Shown here one piece after another: positions 8,276-18,720 of a DNA stretch of 64,000 bases. Both the position numbers and the translations under genes were made by a program. Each line of letters begins with the position of its first letter. The stretch's first letter is position 1. The notes below the pieces were generated by a model, which saw nothing but the letters and a program-made list of their open reading frames with translations, did not search any database and had not been told where the DNA came from. The stretch spans positions 4,530,001-4,594,000 of the forward strand of contig NZ_CP050948.1 of the NCBI RefSeq assembly GCF_019443745.1, given 5' to 3'. The stretch is from Iamia sp. SCSIO 61187 (GTDB lineage Bacteria; Actinomycetota; Acidimicrobiia; Acidimicrobiales; Iamiaceae).

Positions 8276-8958
8276 GGCGTCGCCTCCTCGTCGTCGCGCT
8301 CCTCGTCGAGGACGGGGTCGCCGGGGAGGCTGGCCACGGGCTCGTCGGCGTCGAGCTGGGCGCCCTTGGTCGTGCGGGCCAGCACGACGGCGCCGACGAC
8401 GGCGATGACCAGCAGCAGCGAGGTGATCTCGAAGGCGAAGAGCTGCTCGGAGAAGAGCAGCCGGCCGATCTGGGAGATGTCGTCCTCGCCCCGGTCCCAG
8501 CGGGCCGAGGCCGCCGGGGCGCCGGTGATGGTGCTGGTGACGACGACCGCGACCAGGCCGAGGGCCAGGAGGGCGCCCAGGACGAGGGCGACGGGGCGCT
8601 GGCCGACGAGGGGGTCGGTCTCGAGGTCATCGGACGAGTCGACGCCGAGCAGCATGATGACGAACAGGAACAGCACGACGATGGCGCCGGCGTAGACGAT
8701 CACCTGGACGGCGGCGAGGAAGTTGGCCTGCTGGGCCACGAAGAGCACCGCGACCCCGAAGAGGGTGGCGACCAGCGACAGGGCGGCGTGCACCGGGTTG
8801 CTGCTGATGACGACACCGACCGCCCCGCCGAGGACGATGGCCCCGGCGACGCCGAACACGGTGGGCTCGACGCCGATGGTGACGAGACCGATGGCGACCA
8901 GCAGCACGCCGATGACGGCGCCCAGCACGGTGGTCTGGTTGACCCCGGTGCGGCCCAT
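8272..8958 (-). CDS. nuoJ: NADH-quinone oxidoreductase subunit J
   Basis: 228-residue NuoJ with five predicted helices. The segment [20 protein letters not shown] is the conserved third helix (the pi-bulge helix involved in coupling). The C-terminal 35 residues are an acidic, soluble tail. ATG 8958 overlaps the nuoI stop in ATGA, and its stop overlaps nuoK. Confidence 0.95.
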   Translation of the reverse strand: MGRTGVNQTTVLGAVIGVLLVAIGLVTIGVEPTVFGVAGAIVLGGAVGVVISSNPVHAALSLVATLFGVAVLFVAQQANFLAAVQVIVYAGAIVVLFLFVIMLLGVDSSDDLETDPLVGQRPVALVLGALLALGLVAVVVTSTITGAPAASARWDRGEDDISQIGRLLFSEQLFAFEITSLLLVIAVVGAVVLARTTKGAQLDADEPVASLPGDPVLDEERDDEEATP

Positions 8959-9623
8959 CAGTGGTGGCCCCCGGCGTGATCGTCGCCGTGGCGGTCAGGG
9001 GCCGGGATCGTCGGGTCGTCGACCCCCTGGTCGCTGTCGGGGGGCCGCACGCCGAAACCGAGCTCGCCCGACCAGGCGACCTTGCCCTCGTAGCGGGCGT
9101 CGCCGGAGGGCGACGTGGCGCGCATCCAGGCCGAGGTCAGGGGGGCGACCACGTCGAGGTCGGTCCAGTCCTCCCACGGCAGCTGCTGGGGCAGACCGTC
9201 GTCGTCGACGAGCAGCTCGGCCTTGGTGTAGATGCCGTCGGAGCGGTTGGTGAAGGAGAACTCGAACAGCTTCGACTCGGTGATGGCCTCGGTGGGGCAC
9301 GCCTCCACGCAGAGGTCGCAGTGGATGCACCGGAGGTAGTTGATCTCGTAGACGAACCCGTAGCGCTCGCCGGGGCTGACCGGGTCGTCGGGCGGGTTGT
9401 CGGCGCCGCGCACGTAGATGCACCGGGCCGGGCAGACGCCGGCGCACAGCTCGCACCCGATGCACTTCTCCATCCCGTCCTCGTACCGGTTGAGGACGTG
9501 ACGACCGTGCATCCTCACGGCCTTGTCGCGCTTGCCGCCCTCATCCTTGACGTACTCGCGGGTGGTGCGCTGCCGCTTGCCCATCTGCTTGAGGGTGACC
9601 AGGAAGCCGCCGAGGTAGCCCAT
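8958..9623 (-). CDS. nuoI: NADH-quinone oxidoreductase subunit I
   Basis: 221-residue NuoI carrying clusters N6a and N6b, which conduct electrons toward NuoB. Two ferredoxin motifs are visible: CIGCELCAGVCPARC and CIHCDLCVEACPTEA. The C-terminal ~70 residues extend beyond the usual core and end in a His/Asp-rich tail (HGDDHAGGHH). ATG 9623 overlaps the nuoH stop by one base; longer in-frame upstream sequence belongs to the nuoH region. Confidence 0.96.
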   Translation of the reverse strand: MGYLGGFLVTLKQMGKRQRTTREYVKDEGGKRDKAVRMHGRHVLNRYEDGMEKCIGCELCAGVCPARCIYVRGADNPPDDPVSPGERYGFVYEINYLRCIHCDLCVEACPTEAITESKLFEFSFTNRSDGIYTKAELLVDDDGLPQQLPWEDWTDLDVVAPLTSAWMRATSPSGDARYEGKVAWSGELGFGVRPPDSDQGVDDPTIPAPDRHGDDHAGGHH

Positions 9624-10843
9624 CAGATGCCCACCTCTCCTTCGAGCTCGCGGTTGCGGCGCGCGGCCCACTGGGCGGCCGACAGCAGGCCGTAGCCGAC
9701 GGCCATGACCACGACGCCGACGGCGGCGACGACGAACGGGTTCCAGCCCTCGTCGTCGCCGACCCGGAAGGCGGTGACGAGGAGGAACCAGCCGAGGGCG
9801 AGCGGGATGAGGACCTTCCAGCCCAGCATCATTAGCTGGTCGTACCGGACCCGGGGCAGCGTGGCCCGGAACCACACGAACATGAACAGGAAGCCGAAGA
9901 GCTTCACCATGAACCAGATCGTCCCCCAGAGCCAGCCCGGGCCGATCGGGACGGGGCCGTTGGGGCCGCCGAGGAAGAGGGTCACGATGATCGCCGACAT
10001 GGTGACCGTGTTCATGAACTCGGCCAGGAAGAAGAGGGCGAAGCGGAACGCCGAGTACTCGGTGTTGAACCCGCCGACGAGCTCCTGCTCGGCCTCGACC
10101 AGGTCGAACGGCGGGCGGTTGAGCTCGGCCGTGGCCGCGATGAGGAAGATGATGAACGGCACCACGCCGGTCACGACGATGTTCCAGTCGATGAACGGGA
10201 TCCAGCTGCTCGACTGGGCGTCGACGATGCCGTTGGTGCTGAGGGTGCCCGACACCAGGACGACGGTGACGACCGACAGCCCCAGGGCGGCCTCGTAGGA
10301 CACCATCTGGGCCGAGGCCCGCACCGAGCCGAGCAGCGGGTACTTCGAGCCCGACGACCAGCCGGCGAGCATGATCCCGTAGACCGCGATGCTCGACATG
10401 GCCAGGATGAACAGCACCCCGACGGGCGGGTCGGCGAGCTGCATCAGCGTCTGGTGGCCGAAGACGGTGATCTCGCCCCGCTTGCCGTCGGTGAAGTCCC
10501 CACCGATCGGGATCACGGCGAAGACGAGGAAGGCGGGGATCGCGGTCAGGTACGGCGCCAGGATGAAGATCCGGCGGTCGGCCCGGTCGGGCAGCGAGTC
10601 CTCCTTCATGAAGAACTTGAGCCCGTCGGCGACGGTCTGGAACAGCCCGAAGGGTCCGGCCCGGTTGGGACCGATCCGGTTCTGGAGGTCCGAGATGGCC
10701 TTGCGCTCGAACCAGACCATGAACAGCACGGAGACGAGGAGCAGGACGAGGGCCAGCACGGCCTTCACGACGACGACGAGGATGTCGCCGGCGGTGAGGT
10801 CGTCGACCAGCAGCGGGTCGAAGGCGAGGATCGAGCTGATCAC
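9623..10843 (-). CDS. nuoH: NADH-quinone oxidoreductase subunit H
   Basis: 406-residue NuoH, which together with NuoB and NuoD forms the quinone-binding chamber. The family motifs WFERKAISDLQNRIGPNR (about 44-61) and the loop ELNRPPFDLVEAEQELVGGF (about 240-260) are intact. Eight or nine helices are predicted. GTG 10843 overlaps the nuoG stop in GTGA. Confidence 0.97.
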   Translation of the reverse strand: MISSILAFDPLLVDDLTAGDILVVVVKAVLALVLLLVSVLFMVWFERKAISDLQNRIGPNRAGPFGLFQTVADGLKFFMKEDSLPDRADRRIFILAPYLTAIPAFLVFAVIPIGGDFTDGKRGEITVFGHQTLMQLADPPVGVLFILAMSSIAVYGIMLAGWSSGSKYPLLGSVRASAQMVSYEAALGLSVVTVVLVSGTLSTNGIVDAQSSSWIPFIDWNIVVTGVVPFIIFLIAATAELNRPPFDLVEAEQELVGGFNTEYSAFRFALFFLAEFMNTVTMSAIIVTLFLGGPNGPVPIGPGWLWGTIWFMVKLFGFLFMFVWFRATLPRVRYDQLMMLGWKVLIPLALGWFLLVTAFRVGDDEGWNPFVVAAVGVVVMAVGYGLLSAAQWAARRNRELEGEVGI

Positions 10844-13593
10844 GACGTCGTCTCCACCCGGACCTCGGTGACGGGCTGGCCCACGTCGACCAGATCGCCG
10901 GCCCCGCCCGAGCGGCGGAGGGCGACGGCGGCGACGCCCCGCGGGACGCCGGGGTCGGCCACCACGGTGAGGCTGACCGCGGCCCGGGGGGAGGTGGCCC
11001 GGACCCGGCTGCCGGCCTCGACTCCGAGGCGCTCGAGCACCGTGGGGTGCACCCGCAGCGGGGCGTCGCCGGCGAGGCCGGCGATGGCCGGGGCCGCCTG
11101 GGTCAGGGTGCCGTCGTCGTAGAGGGTGCGGCTGACGACGAGGCGCAGGGCGTAGGAGTCGACCGGCGGGACCGGCGTCGGCTCGGGGGCCACGAAGCGG
11201 ACCGAGGGCGAGGACGTACCCTCGTCCTGCTCGTCGTCGGGGCCCTCGACCACGTCGACGGTGGCGGCGTCGCCGCCGCCCTCGTGGTCGGACTCGGTGA
11301 GCTCGGCGTCGTCCGCCTCGGCCCCCTCGGGGCCGGTGGAGCCGGTGTCGCCGTGGGCCGCGCCCTCGCCGCTCGGCTCGGGGGCGTCGTCCTGGTCGAC
11401 CTCGGGCTGGGCCGCGCCCCCCTCGGGACCGAGGTCGGTGCCGCCCAGGGCGACGCCCTCGTCGTCGACGACGGTGGTCTGCAGCGGGGCCGCCTCCATC
11501 GGGGCGACGACCCCGTCACCCGTGGCGGCCAGCACCTCGGCGGTGATGCCGGCGTGGCTGGGCGCCACCGACTCGATCTCGGCCCAGATGTCGGCCACCG
11601 ACTCGAGGCCCAGGTCGGCACCGAGGCGCATCGCCACCTCGGCGGCGAGCATCCACGCCGGGCGGGCGGTTCCGGGAGGCGTGACGGCCTGGCCGAGGAC
11701 GCTGATGCGGCCCTCGACGTTGGTGTGGGTGCCGGTGACCTCGTTGGGCCCGGCGGCGGCGAGCACGACGTCGGCCCGGCTCGACGACTCGGTGAGGAAC
11801 AGGTCGACGGCGATGATGGTGCGGGCCCCGGCCAGGGCGGCGGCGGCCAGCTCGCGGTCGGGGAAGTCCGCCAGCGGGTCGGCGCCCAGCAGGACGAGCA
11901 CGTCGACCTTGCCCTCGGCGGCGGCGGTGAGGATGCCGGTGGCGTCGAGCCCGGGGGCCTTCGGGACCCGCGGCCACACCACGCCGAGGCGGTCGGCGCC
12001 GGACTCCAGGGTGGTGCGGCCCGGGAGGAGGCCGGGCGCCAGGCCCATGTCGAGGGCGCCGTTGACGTTGGCCCGGCGCAGCAGCGGGAGGACCTTGGCC
12101 TCGGGGCGGGTGCGGGCCAGCACGGCGGCGGCATCGACGGTGTAGCCGGCGGACTCGGCCACCGAGCCGCGCCCCAGGGCCACGGTGATCTCGCCGTCGA
12201 GGAGCTCGCGGGCGGCGGCGAGGGCGGTGGCGTCGGTGCCGTCGGGCGCCTCGCCCCCGTCGAGCAGGGCGGCGACGAGGGCGGGGAGGTCGCCGGGGGC
12301 GGGGTGGAACGCGGCCGTGGCCAGACCGTCGAGGGCCGTGGCGGTCGGGGTCACGGCGACGAGCCGCACGCCGTCCTCGAGCACGGCGTGGCGGAGCCGC
12401 AGGTAGAGGACGGCCAGCTCCTCGCGGGGGTCGGCGCCGATCCAGAGGATCGTGCCGCCCGGGGCGCACAGCCCGTCGATGGTGGCGCGGGGCAGGCCGA
12501 GGACGACCTCGGCGGGGAGCCCGTCGCCCATCTGGGCGTCGACGTGGTCGGTGCCGATCACGCCCTTGGCCAGCTTGGCCCACGCGTAGGCGTCCTCGTT
12601 GGTGAGGCGGGCCCCGCCGAGCACGGCGACGGCGCCGGCGCCCCCGGCCCTCTTGGCGTCCTTGATGGCGTCGGCGGCGAAGCGGACGGCGTCGGACCAG
12701 GTCGTCTCGACCAGGTCGTCGCCGGCGCGCACGAGCGGGGCGCCCAGGCGCTCGTCGGACTCGATGGCCTCGAAGCCGAAGCGCCCCTTGTCGCACAGCC
12801 AGCCCCAGTTGACGGGGTCGACGTCGACGCCGTTCTGGCGGAGCACCCGGTTGCGGGAGGTGTCGACCGAGGTGCGACAGCCCATGGCGCAGCCCTGGCA
12901 GGTCGACTCCACCTGGACCAGGTCCCACGGGCGGGCCTTGAACCGGTACGAGCTCGACGTCAGGGCGCCGACCGGGCAGATCTGCACCGTGTTGCCGCTG
13001 TAGTACGACGCGAAGGGGTGGTCGGGGAAGGTGTTGACCTGGGTCTGGTTGCCGCGGTCGATGAAGTGGATGAGCGGCTCGCCCGCCACCTCGTCGGCGA
13101 ACCGGGTGCACCGGTCGCAGAGGATGCAGCGCTCGCGGTCGAGCAGCACCAGGTCGCTGACCGGGATGGGCTTCTCGAAGTGCCGCTTCTCCTCGACCAT
13201 CCGGGACTCGCCGGGGCCGTGGCTCATGGCCTGGTCCTGGAGCGGGCACTCGCCGCCCTTGTCGCAGACCGGGCAGTCGAGGGGGTGGTTGATGAGGAGG
13301 AACTCGAGGACGCCGGTCTGGGCCTTGATGGTGACGGGCGTGCCGGTCTCGACGGTCATGCCGTCGGAGCACTCGATCATGCACGAGGGCTGGAGGGCGG
13401 GGCCCCGGCCGGTGTCGATCTCGACCAGGCACTGCCGGCACATGCCGACCGGCTTCATGCGCGGGTGGTAGCAGAACCGGGGGATGTAGACGCCGGCCCG
13501 CTCGGCGGCGTCGATGACCAGCTCGCCCTTGTCGGCCGCCACCTCGTGGCCGTCGACCGTGACGGTGACGGTCTCGGTGCGCGTGTCGGTCAT
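10840..13593 (-). CDS. nuoG: NADH-quinone oxidoreductase subunit G
   Basis: 917-residue NuoG, the iron-sulfur subunit of the NADH-oxidising module. N-terminal motifs are the [2Fe-2S] set around CYHPRMKPVGMCRQC, the HPLDCPVCDKGGECPLQ segment (His-ligated N5 region) and CILCDRCTRF. The following molybdopterin-oxidoreductase-like domain starts with STCQGCAMGC near residue 225. Between about 720 and 800 an acidic low-complexity insertion (E/D/G/T-rich) precedes a C-terminal beta domain. ATG 13593 overlaps the nuoF stop. Confidence 0.96.
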   Translation of the reverse strand: MTDTRTETVTVTVDGHEVAADKGELVIDAAERAGVYIPRFCYHPRMKPVGMCRQCLVEIDTGRGPALQPSCMIECSDGMTVETGTPVTIKAQTGVLEFLLINHPLDCPVCDKGGECPLQDQAMSHGPGESRMVEEKRHFEKPIPVSDLVLLDRERCILCDRCTRFADEVAGEPLIHFIDRGNQTQVNTFPDHPFASYYSGNTVQICPVGALTSSSYRFKARPWDLVQVESTCQGCAMGCRTSVDTSRNRVLRQNGVDVDPVNWGWLCDKGRFGFEAIESDERLGAPLVRAGDDLVETTWSDAVRFAADAIKDAKRAGGAGAVAVLGGARLTNEDAYAWAKLAKGVIGTDHVDAQMGDGLPAEVVLGLPRATIDGLCAPGGTILWIGADPREELAVLYLRLRHAVLEDGVRLVAVTPTATALDGLATAAFHPAPGDLPALVAALLDGGEAPDGTDATALAAARELLDGEITVALGRGSVAESAGYTVDAAAVLARTRPEAKVLPLLRRANVNGALDMGLAPGLLPGRTTLESGADRLGVVWPRVPKAPGLDATGILTAAAEGKVDVLVLLGADPLADFPDRELAAAALAGARTIIAVDLFLTESSSRADVVLAAAGPNEVTGTHTNVEGRISVLGQAVTPPGTARPAWMLAAEVAMRLGADLGLESVADIWAEIESVAPSHAGITAEVLAATGDGVVAPMEAAPLQTTVVDDEGVALGGTDLGPEGGAAQPEVDQDDAPEPSGEGAAHGDTGSTGPEGAEADDAELTESDHEGGGDAATVDVVEGPDDEQDEGTSSPSVRFVAPEPTPVPPVDSYALRLVVSRTLYDDGTLTQAAPAIAGLAGDAPLRVHPTVLERLGVEAGSRVRATSPRAAVSLTVVADPGVPRGVAAVALRRSGGAGDLVDVGQPVTEVRVETTS

Positions 13594-14960
13594 GCGGGGA
13601 CCTCCGCCGGGTCGCCCGTCGGCCTGGGCCCGTAGGCGCCACCGGCCATGGGGACGGTGACGGGGATCTCCCCGCCACCGAGGCAGGCCTCGAACTCGTC
13701 GCGGAAGCGGCTGACGGCCGAGGCGATGGGCGACACCGCCGACGGGCCGAGCGGGCAGATGGTGGTCTGCTTCGGCGGCCAGGCGATGCCGGGGCTGATG
13801 TTGTCGCAGACGTCGAGCAGGAGGTCGAGGTCGCTGCGGCGGCCGTGGCCGTCGAGGATGCGCTCGAGGATCTTCTCCAACCAGCTGGTGCCCTCGCGGC
13901 ATGGGGTGCACTTGCCGCACGACTCCCGGGCGAAGAAGCGCACGACGCGCAGGGCCGCCTTGACCACGTCGGTGGTGTCGTCCATGACGACCACGGCGCC
14001 GGAGCCGAGCATCGAGCCGGCCTTGTCGACGGCGCCCTTCTCGAGGGGGAGGTCGAGGTGCTCGTCGTAGAACCACGGGGCCGAGGCGCCGCCGGGGATG
14101 AACGCCTTGAGGGCGTTCCCGTCGCGGATGCCGCCGCCGTACACGGGGGCGTAGATCAGGTCCCGGAAGGTGGTGACGCCGAACTCGACCTCGTACACGC
14201 CCGGGTTCCGGACGTGGCCCGACACCGCGAACATGCGCGTGCCCCGGCTGGCCTCGGCGCCCAGGTCGGCGAAGGCGGCGCCGCCCTCGCGCAGGATCCA
14301 CGGCAGGTTGGCCAGGGTCTCGACGTTGTTGACCACCGTCGGCTGGAGGTACAGGCCCTTGGCGGCCGGGAAGAACGGCGGCTTGAGGCGGGGCATGCCC
14401 CGGTTGCCCTCGAGCGACTCGATGAGGGCGGTCTCCTCGCCGACGATGTAGGCGCCGGCGCCCCAGTGCAGGACGATGTCGACCGAGAAGTCGGTGCCGA
14501 GGATGCCCTTGCCGACGAAGCCCTTGGCGTAGGCCTCGTTGAGCGCCTCGGCGATGCGCTCCTGGGCCAGGGCCATCTCGCCCCGCACGTAGAGGAACGC
14601 CTGGGCGCAGCCGATGGCGTAGCAGGCGATGAGCACGCCCTCGATCAGCTGGTGCGGGTCGCGCTCCATGAGGAGGCGGTCCTTGTAGGTGCCGGGCTCG
14701 GACTCGTCGCCGTTGACGACGAGGTAGCGCGGCCAGACGCCGGGAGGGCAGAAGCCCCACTTCACGCCGGCCGGGAACCCGGCGCCGCCCCGCCCGAGGA
14801 GGCTGGCCGTCTTGACCTCCTCGGCCACCTCGTCGGGCCGCTTGGCCAGGGCCGCCCGGAGCCCCTCGTACCCGCCGGTGGCGAGGGCGCGGTCGATGGT
14901 GTGGGAGTCGTCGTGCTCGAAGCGCGCCGTGATGATCTTGGGAGCGTCGGTGACCGCCAT
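13590..14960 (-). CDS. nuoF: NADH-quinone oxidoreductase subunit F
   Basis: 456-residue NuoF, which binds NADH, FMN and cluster N3. The FMN/NADH-binding GRGGAGFPAG lies near residue 56 and GDESEPGTYKDR near 85; the N3 cluster motif ESCGKCTPCREG is near 355, with the fourth cysteine in TICPLG near 405. ATG 14960 overlaps the nuoE stop by one base. Upstream in-frame sequence is nuoE in another frame. Confidence 0.97.
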   Translation of the reverse strand: MAVTDAPKIITARFEHDDSHTIDRALATGGYEGLRAALAKRPDEVAEEVKTASLLGRGGAGFPAGVKWGFCPPGVWPRYLVVNGDESEPGTYKDRLLMERDPHQLIEGVLIACYAIGCAQAFLYVRGEMALAQERIAEALNEAYAKGFVGKGILGTDFSVDIVLHWGAGAYIVGEETALIESLEGNRGMPRLKPPFFPAAKGLYLQPTVVNNVETLANLPWILREGGAAFADLGAEASRGTRMFAVSGHVRNPGVYEVEFGVTTFRDLIYAPVYGGGIRDGNALKAFIPGGASAPWFYDEHLDLPLEKGAVDKAGSMLGSGAVVVMDDTTDVVKAALRVVRFFARESCGKCTPCREGTSWLEKILERILDGHGRRSDLDLLLDVCDNISPGIAWPPKQTTICPLGPSAVSPIASAVSRFRDEFEACLGGGEIPVTVPMAGGAYGPRPTGDPAEVPA

Positions 14961-15592
14961 CAGCCCTTCGCCCCTTCCTTGGCGGGGGCGGGGCGGGAGG
15001 TGATCCAGACCGGCTCCTCGGCGCCCTCGACGAAGCCGGGGCCGGCGGCCTTGTCCGACGGGATGTGCTGGCGGACGCGGGCGACGGTGCCATGGGGCGG
15101 CACCTCGTCGTCGAGCCGGCCGGCGCGCAGGTCCTCGACCATCTGGTCGAACTGCTCGTGGGTGATGCGGTGCCGGTAGCGGTAGTTCACCTGGAGGCAC
15201 GGGGCCTCGGTGCAGGCAGCGATGCACTCGACGTCCTCGACGGTGAACATCCCGTCGGGCGTGGTCGAGCCGGACCGGATGCCGAGGCTCTCCTCGGCGT
15301 GGTGCAGGAGCTCCTCCCCGCCCATGAGCTGGCAGGAGATGTTCGTGCACACGTTGATGACGTAGCGGCCGACCGGCTCGCGCTTGAACATCTCGTAGAA
15401 CGAGCAGGTCCCCAGGACCTCGGCCGGGGTCACCCCGACCAGCTCGGCCAGGTGCTCCATGGCGTCCTCGGCGACGTGGCCGTCCTGCTCCTGGGCCAGG
15501 TGCAGCAGCGGGATCAGCGCCGACTTCGGGCGCGGGTAGCGCCCGATGATCTCCCGCGCCAGCGCCACGTTGGAGGGGTTCAGCCGCGCCAC
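14960..15592 (-). CDS. nuoE: NADH-quinone oxidoreductase subunit E
   Basis: 210-residue NuoE (24-kDa type) with the four ligands of [2Fe-2S] cluster N1a in CTNISC and CIAAC. The N-terminal helical bundle (NPSNVALAREIIGRYP onward) is typical. GTG 15592 was chosen because homology begins there and because CAGGGT lies 6 nt upstream, fitting a leaderless internal promoter. A 178-bp gap separates it from nuoD, the largest break within the main nuo set. Confidence 0.94.
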   Translation of the reverse strand: MARLNPSNVALAREIIGRYPRPKSALIPLLHLAQEQDGHVAEDAMEHLAELVGVTPAEVLGTCSFYEMFKREPVGRYVINVCTNISCQLMGGEELLHHAEESLGIRSGSTTPDGMFTVEDVECIAACTEAPCLQVNYRYRHRITHEQFDQMVEDLRAGRLDDEVPPHGTVARVRQHIPSDKAAGPGFVEGAEEPVWITSRPAPAKEGAKG

Positions 15593-15598
15593 GGCGCC

Positions 15599-15604
15599 AC
15601 CCTG
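15599..15604 (-). promoter_or_regulatory. possible internal -10 box before nuoE
   Basis: Minus-strand CAGGGT, 6 nt before the nuoE GTG. It follows the window's leaderless geometry and would let nuoEFG be transcribed separately. The rest of the 178-bp nuoD-nuoE gap shows no gene and no clear hairpin. Confidence 0.3.
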
Positions 15605-15770
15605 CCAGCAACGGTGCACGACCGCGAAAACGCCCGGTCCGGCGTGCGCACCGGGGTCAGATGCCTTCCGACCCTCCGAGGACGGGTGGAGCACCGGACG
15701 GGACGGTCGGATGGTGCCCGACCCCCCGACCAGGCAACCTGCGACGTGCACCGGAGGCCTGGCGTCGCCC

Positions 15771-17108
15771 TCACCGATCCACCTCGCCCATGATGGGGTC
15801 GACGCTCGAGATGACGGCCACGCCGTCGGCGATGAGGCCGTTGTGCATCATGTGGGGCAGCGTCTGGATGTTGACGAACGACGGGCCCCGCACGTGCATG
15901 CGGTACGGCGTGGCCGTCCCGTCCGAGACGATGTAGACGCCGAGCTCGCCGCGCGGGCTCTCGACGGCCTCGTAGGCCTCGCCCACCGGGACCCGGAAGC
16001 CCTCGGTGAAGATCTTGAAGTGGTGGATGAGGGCCTCCATCGACTCGTCGATGCGGGCCCGGGGCGGGGGCGTGACCTTCTTGTCCTGCACCCGGTAGTC
16101 GCCGTCGGGGATCTGGTGGAGGATCTGCTCGATGATGCGGAGCGACTCGCGGGTCTCGGCCAGGCGGATGGCGTAGCGGTCGAAGCAGTCGCCGTAGGAG
16201 CCCACCACGACGTCGAAGTCGACCTGGTCGTAGGCGAGGTACGGCATGGCCCGGCGGAGGTCCCAGGCGTAGCCGGTCGAGCGGAGGATCGGGCCGGTGG
16301 CGCCGAGGGCGATGGCCTCCTCGGTGGTGATGATGCCGACGCCCTGGAGGCGGTCGCGGTAGATCGGCTGGTCGGTGAGGAGGACCTCGTACTCGTCGAG
16401 GCGGCCGGGGATGGTGTCGATGAGGGCCTGCACGGCCTCCCGCCAACCGGAGGGGAGGTCGGCGGCCACGCCGCCGGGGCGGATGAAGTTGTGGTTCATC
16501 CGGAGGCCGGTGATCATCTCGAGGACCCGCAGGGTCTCCTCGCGCTCGCGCCAGCCGTAGATCATCATCGACACGGCGCCCAGGTCCATGCCGTTGGTGC
16601 CGAGGAACAGCAGGTGCGAGCTGACGCGGTTGAGCTCGCACAGCAGCATGCGGATCCAGGTCGCCCGCTCGGGGACCTCGACGCCGAGCAGCTTCTCGGT
16701 GGTGAGGGAGAACGCCAGCTCGTTGAACAGGGGCGAGGCGTAGTCCATGCGTGTGACGTTGGTGGGCCCCTGGAGGTAGGTGAGCTGCTCGCCCGTCTTC
16801 TCCATCCCCGTGTGCAGGTAGCCGATCACCGGCTTGGTGCGCAGCACCGTCTCGCCGTCGAGCTCGAGCATGAGGCGCAGCACGCCGTGCGTCGACGGGT
16901 GCTGGGGACCCATGTTCAAGATGGTGGTGGTGGCCTCGTCGGCGTCCTCGTCCGGGTCGACCTCGCCGGCGGCGGCGACCTCGGCCTCGGACATCCGCAT
17001 GACCGAACCCAGCTCGCGCAGCACCTCGACCCCGCCCGCGACGTCGCGGGGGGCCATCTCCTGGGCGCCCTCGTCGGTGAGGGCCGGAGGGTGTTCGGTC
17101 GCCGTCAT
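15771..17108 (-). CDS. nuoD: NADH-quinone oxidoreductase subunit D
   Basis: 445-residue NuoD (49-kDa type), which lines the quinone site with NuoB. The signature NMGPQHPSTHGVLRLML near residue 65 holds the quinone-site histidine, and MNHNFIRPGGV follows near 205. An N-terminal acidic extension of about 60 residues precedes the family core. ATG 17108 lies 9 bp after nuoC. Confidence 0.97.
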   Translation of the reverse strand: MTATEHPPALTDEGAQEMAPRDVAGGVEVLRELGSVMRMSEAEVAAAGEVDPDEDADEATTTILNMGPQHPSTHGVLRLMLELDGETVLRTKPVIGYLHTGMEKTGEQLTYLQGPTNVTRMDYASPLFNELAFSLTTEKLLGVEVPERATWIRMLLCELNRVSSHLLFLGTNGMDLGAVSMMIYGWREREETLRVLEMITGLRMNHNFIRPGGVAADLPSGWREAVQALIDTIPGRLDEYEVLLTDQPIYRDRLQGVGIITTEEAIALGATGPILRSTGYAWDLRRAMPYLAYDQVDFDVVVGSYGDCFDRYAIRLAETRESLRIIEQILHQIPDGDYRVQDKKVTPPPRARIDESMEALIHHFKIFTEGFRVPVGEAYEAVESPRGELGVYIVSDGTATPYRMHVRGPSFVNIQTLPHMMHNGLIADGVAVISSVDPIMGEVDR

Positions 17109-17117
17109 GGGGGCCTC

Positions 17118-17657
17118 CTACCTCGGTCCCGGGTCGCCCTTGAACTGCACGGGGATCCGCCCCACCGCGTAGTCCTTGCGGAGCGGGTGCCCCTCCCAGT
17201 CCTCGGGCATGAGGATGCGGGTCAGGTCGGGGTGGCCCTCGAAGCTGATGCCGAACATGTCGAAGACCTCGCGCTCGAGGGCCTCGGTGCCGGGGTGCAC
17301 CTCGAAGAGGGTGGGGACCGTGGGATCGTCCTCGGGCACCTGGACCTTGATGCGCAACCGGGCCGGGTCCCGGTGGTTGATGAGCAGGACCACGACCTCG
17401 AACCGCTCGGGCTCGACGCCCTCGGGCAGGGTTCGGGGGCTGGCGTTGGCCAGGTGGTCCACGGCGGTGACGTCGAGGCACATCAGCCAGCCCTCGTCGC
17501 GCAGGGCGCGGACGAGGTCGACGAGGTCGCCGCGGGGCACGTGGACGGTGGTCTCGCCCAGGGCCTCGGTGACCGGGTGGCCGTGGACCTCGGGCGCGGG
17601 CTCGACGACGCTGGCCTCAGCGCCGTCCTCGGGGGTGTCGGCTTCCGTCTCGGGCAC
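17118..17657 (-). CDS. nuoC: NADH-quinone oxidoreductase subunit C
   Basis: 179-residue NuoC (30-kDa type) of the peripheral arm. The signature FEVHPGTEALEREVFDMFGI followed by GHPDLTRILMPEDWEGHPLRKD is intact. It is separate from NuoD, unlike the fused NuoCD of enterobacteria. GTG 17657 sits 2 bp after the nuoB stop; the longer frame upstream lies inside nuoB. Confidence 0.95.
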   Translation of the reverse strand: MPETEADTPEDGAEASVVEPAPEVHGHPVTEALGETTVHVPRGDLVDLVRALRDEGWLMCLDVTAVDHLANASPRTLPEGVEPERFEVVVLLINHRDPARLRIKVQVPEDDPTVPTLFEVHPGTEALEREVFDMFGISFEGHPDLTRILMPEDWEGHPLRKDYAVGRIPVQFKGDPGPR

Positions 17658-17659
17658 GG

Positions 17660-18231
<572 letters not shown>

Positions 18232-18232
<1 letters not shown>

Positions 18233-18720
18233 CAGGCGGCCTCCGTCCCGTGTGGCGTCGGCCGGCCTTCGAGGCCGACCTTGCGGATCGTGGTCGCGGT
18301 GGTGCGCGCCGCGGAGACGATCGGGTCGCCGGCGTCGGCGGACCGACGCTCCCGTCGCATCGGGCCCCAGTCGAGGCCGCGGTTGCCGATGAGGTACACG
18401 AAGGTGGCGAACACGATGACCGAGAAGGCCACCAGCTCGACCAGCCCGAAGGCCCCGAGCTCCTGGTGGATCACGGCGTAGGGGTAGAGGAACACGATCT
18501 CGATGTCGAAGACGATGAAGATCATGGCCACGAAGTAGAAGCGCACCGGGAACCGGGCGGGCGGCTCGCGCGACGGGACGATGCCGGACTCGTACGGCGC
18601 CGCCTTGGCGGCGGTGGGCCGGCGGGGGGCCATGAGGCCGGATGCCACCCGGCTGATGACCGCGAAGAGGAGGGCCAGGACGAAGAGGACGACGATGGGG
18701 AGGTACTGGCCCATCGTCAT
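18232..18720 (-). CDS. nuoA: NADH-quinone oxidoreductase subunit A
   Basis: 162-residue NuoA with three helices and the signature YESGIVP; the conserved [10 protein letters not shown] segment is in helix 2. A soluble C-terminal tail of about 40 residues is longer than in the second NuoA (121 residues). ATG 18720 overlaps the stop of the preceding membrane-protein gene, so complex I genes continue directly from the bc-complex genes. Confidence 0.96.
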
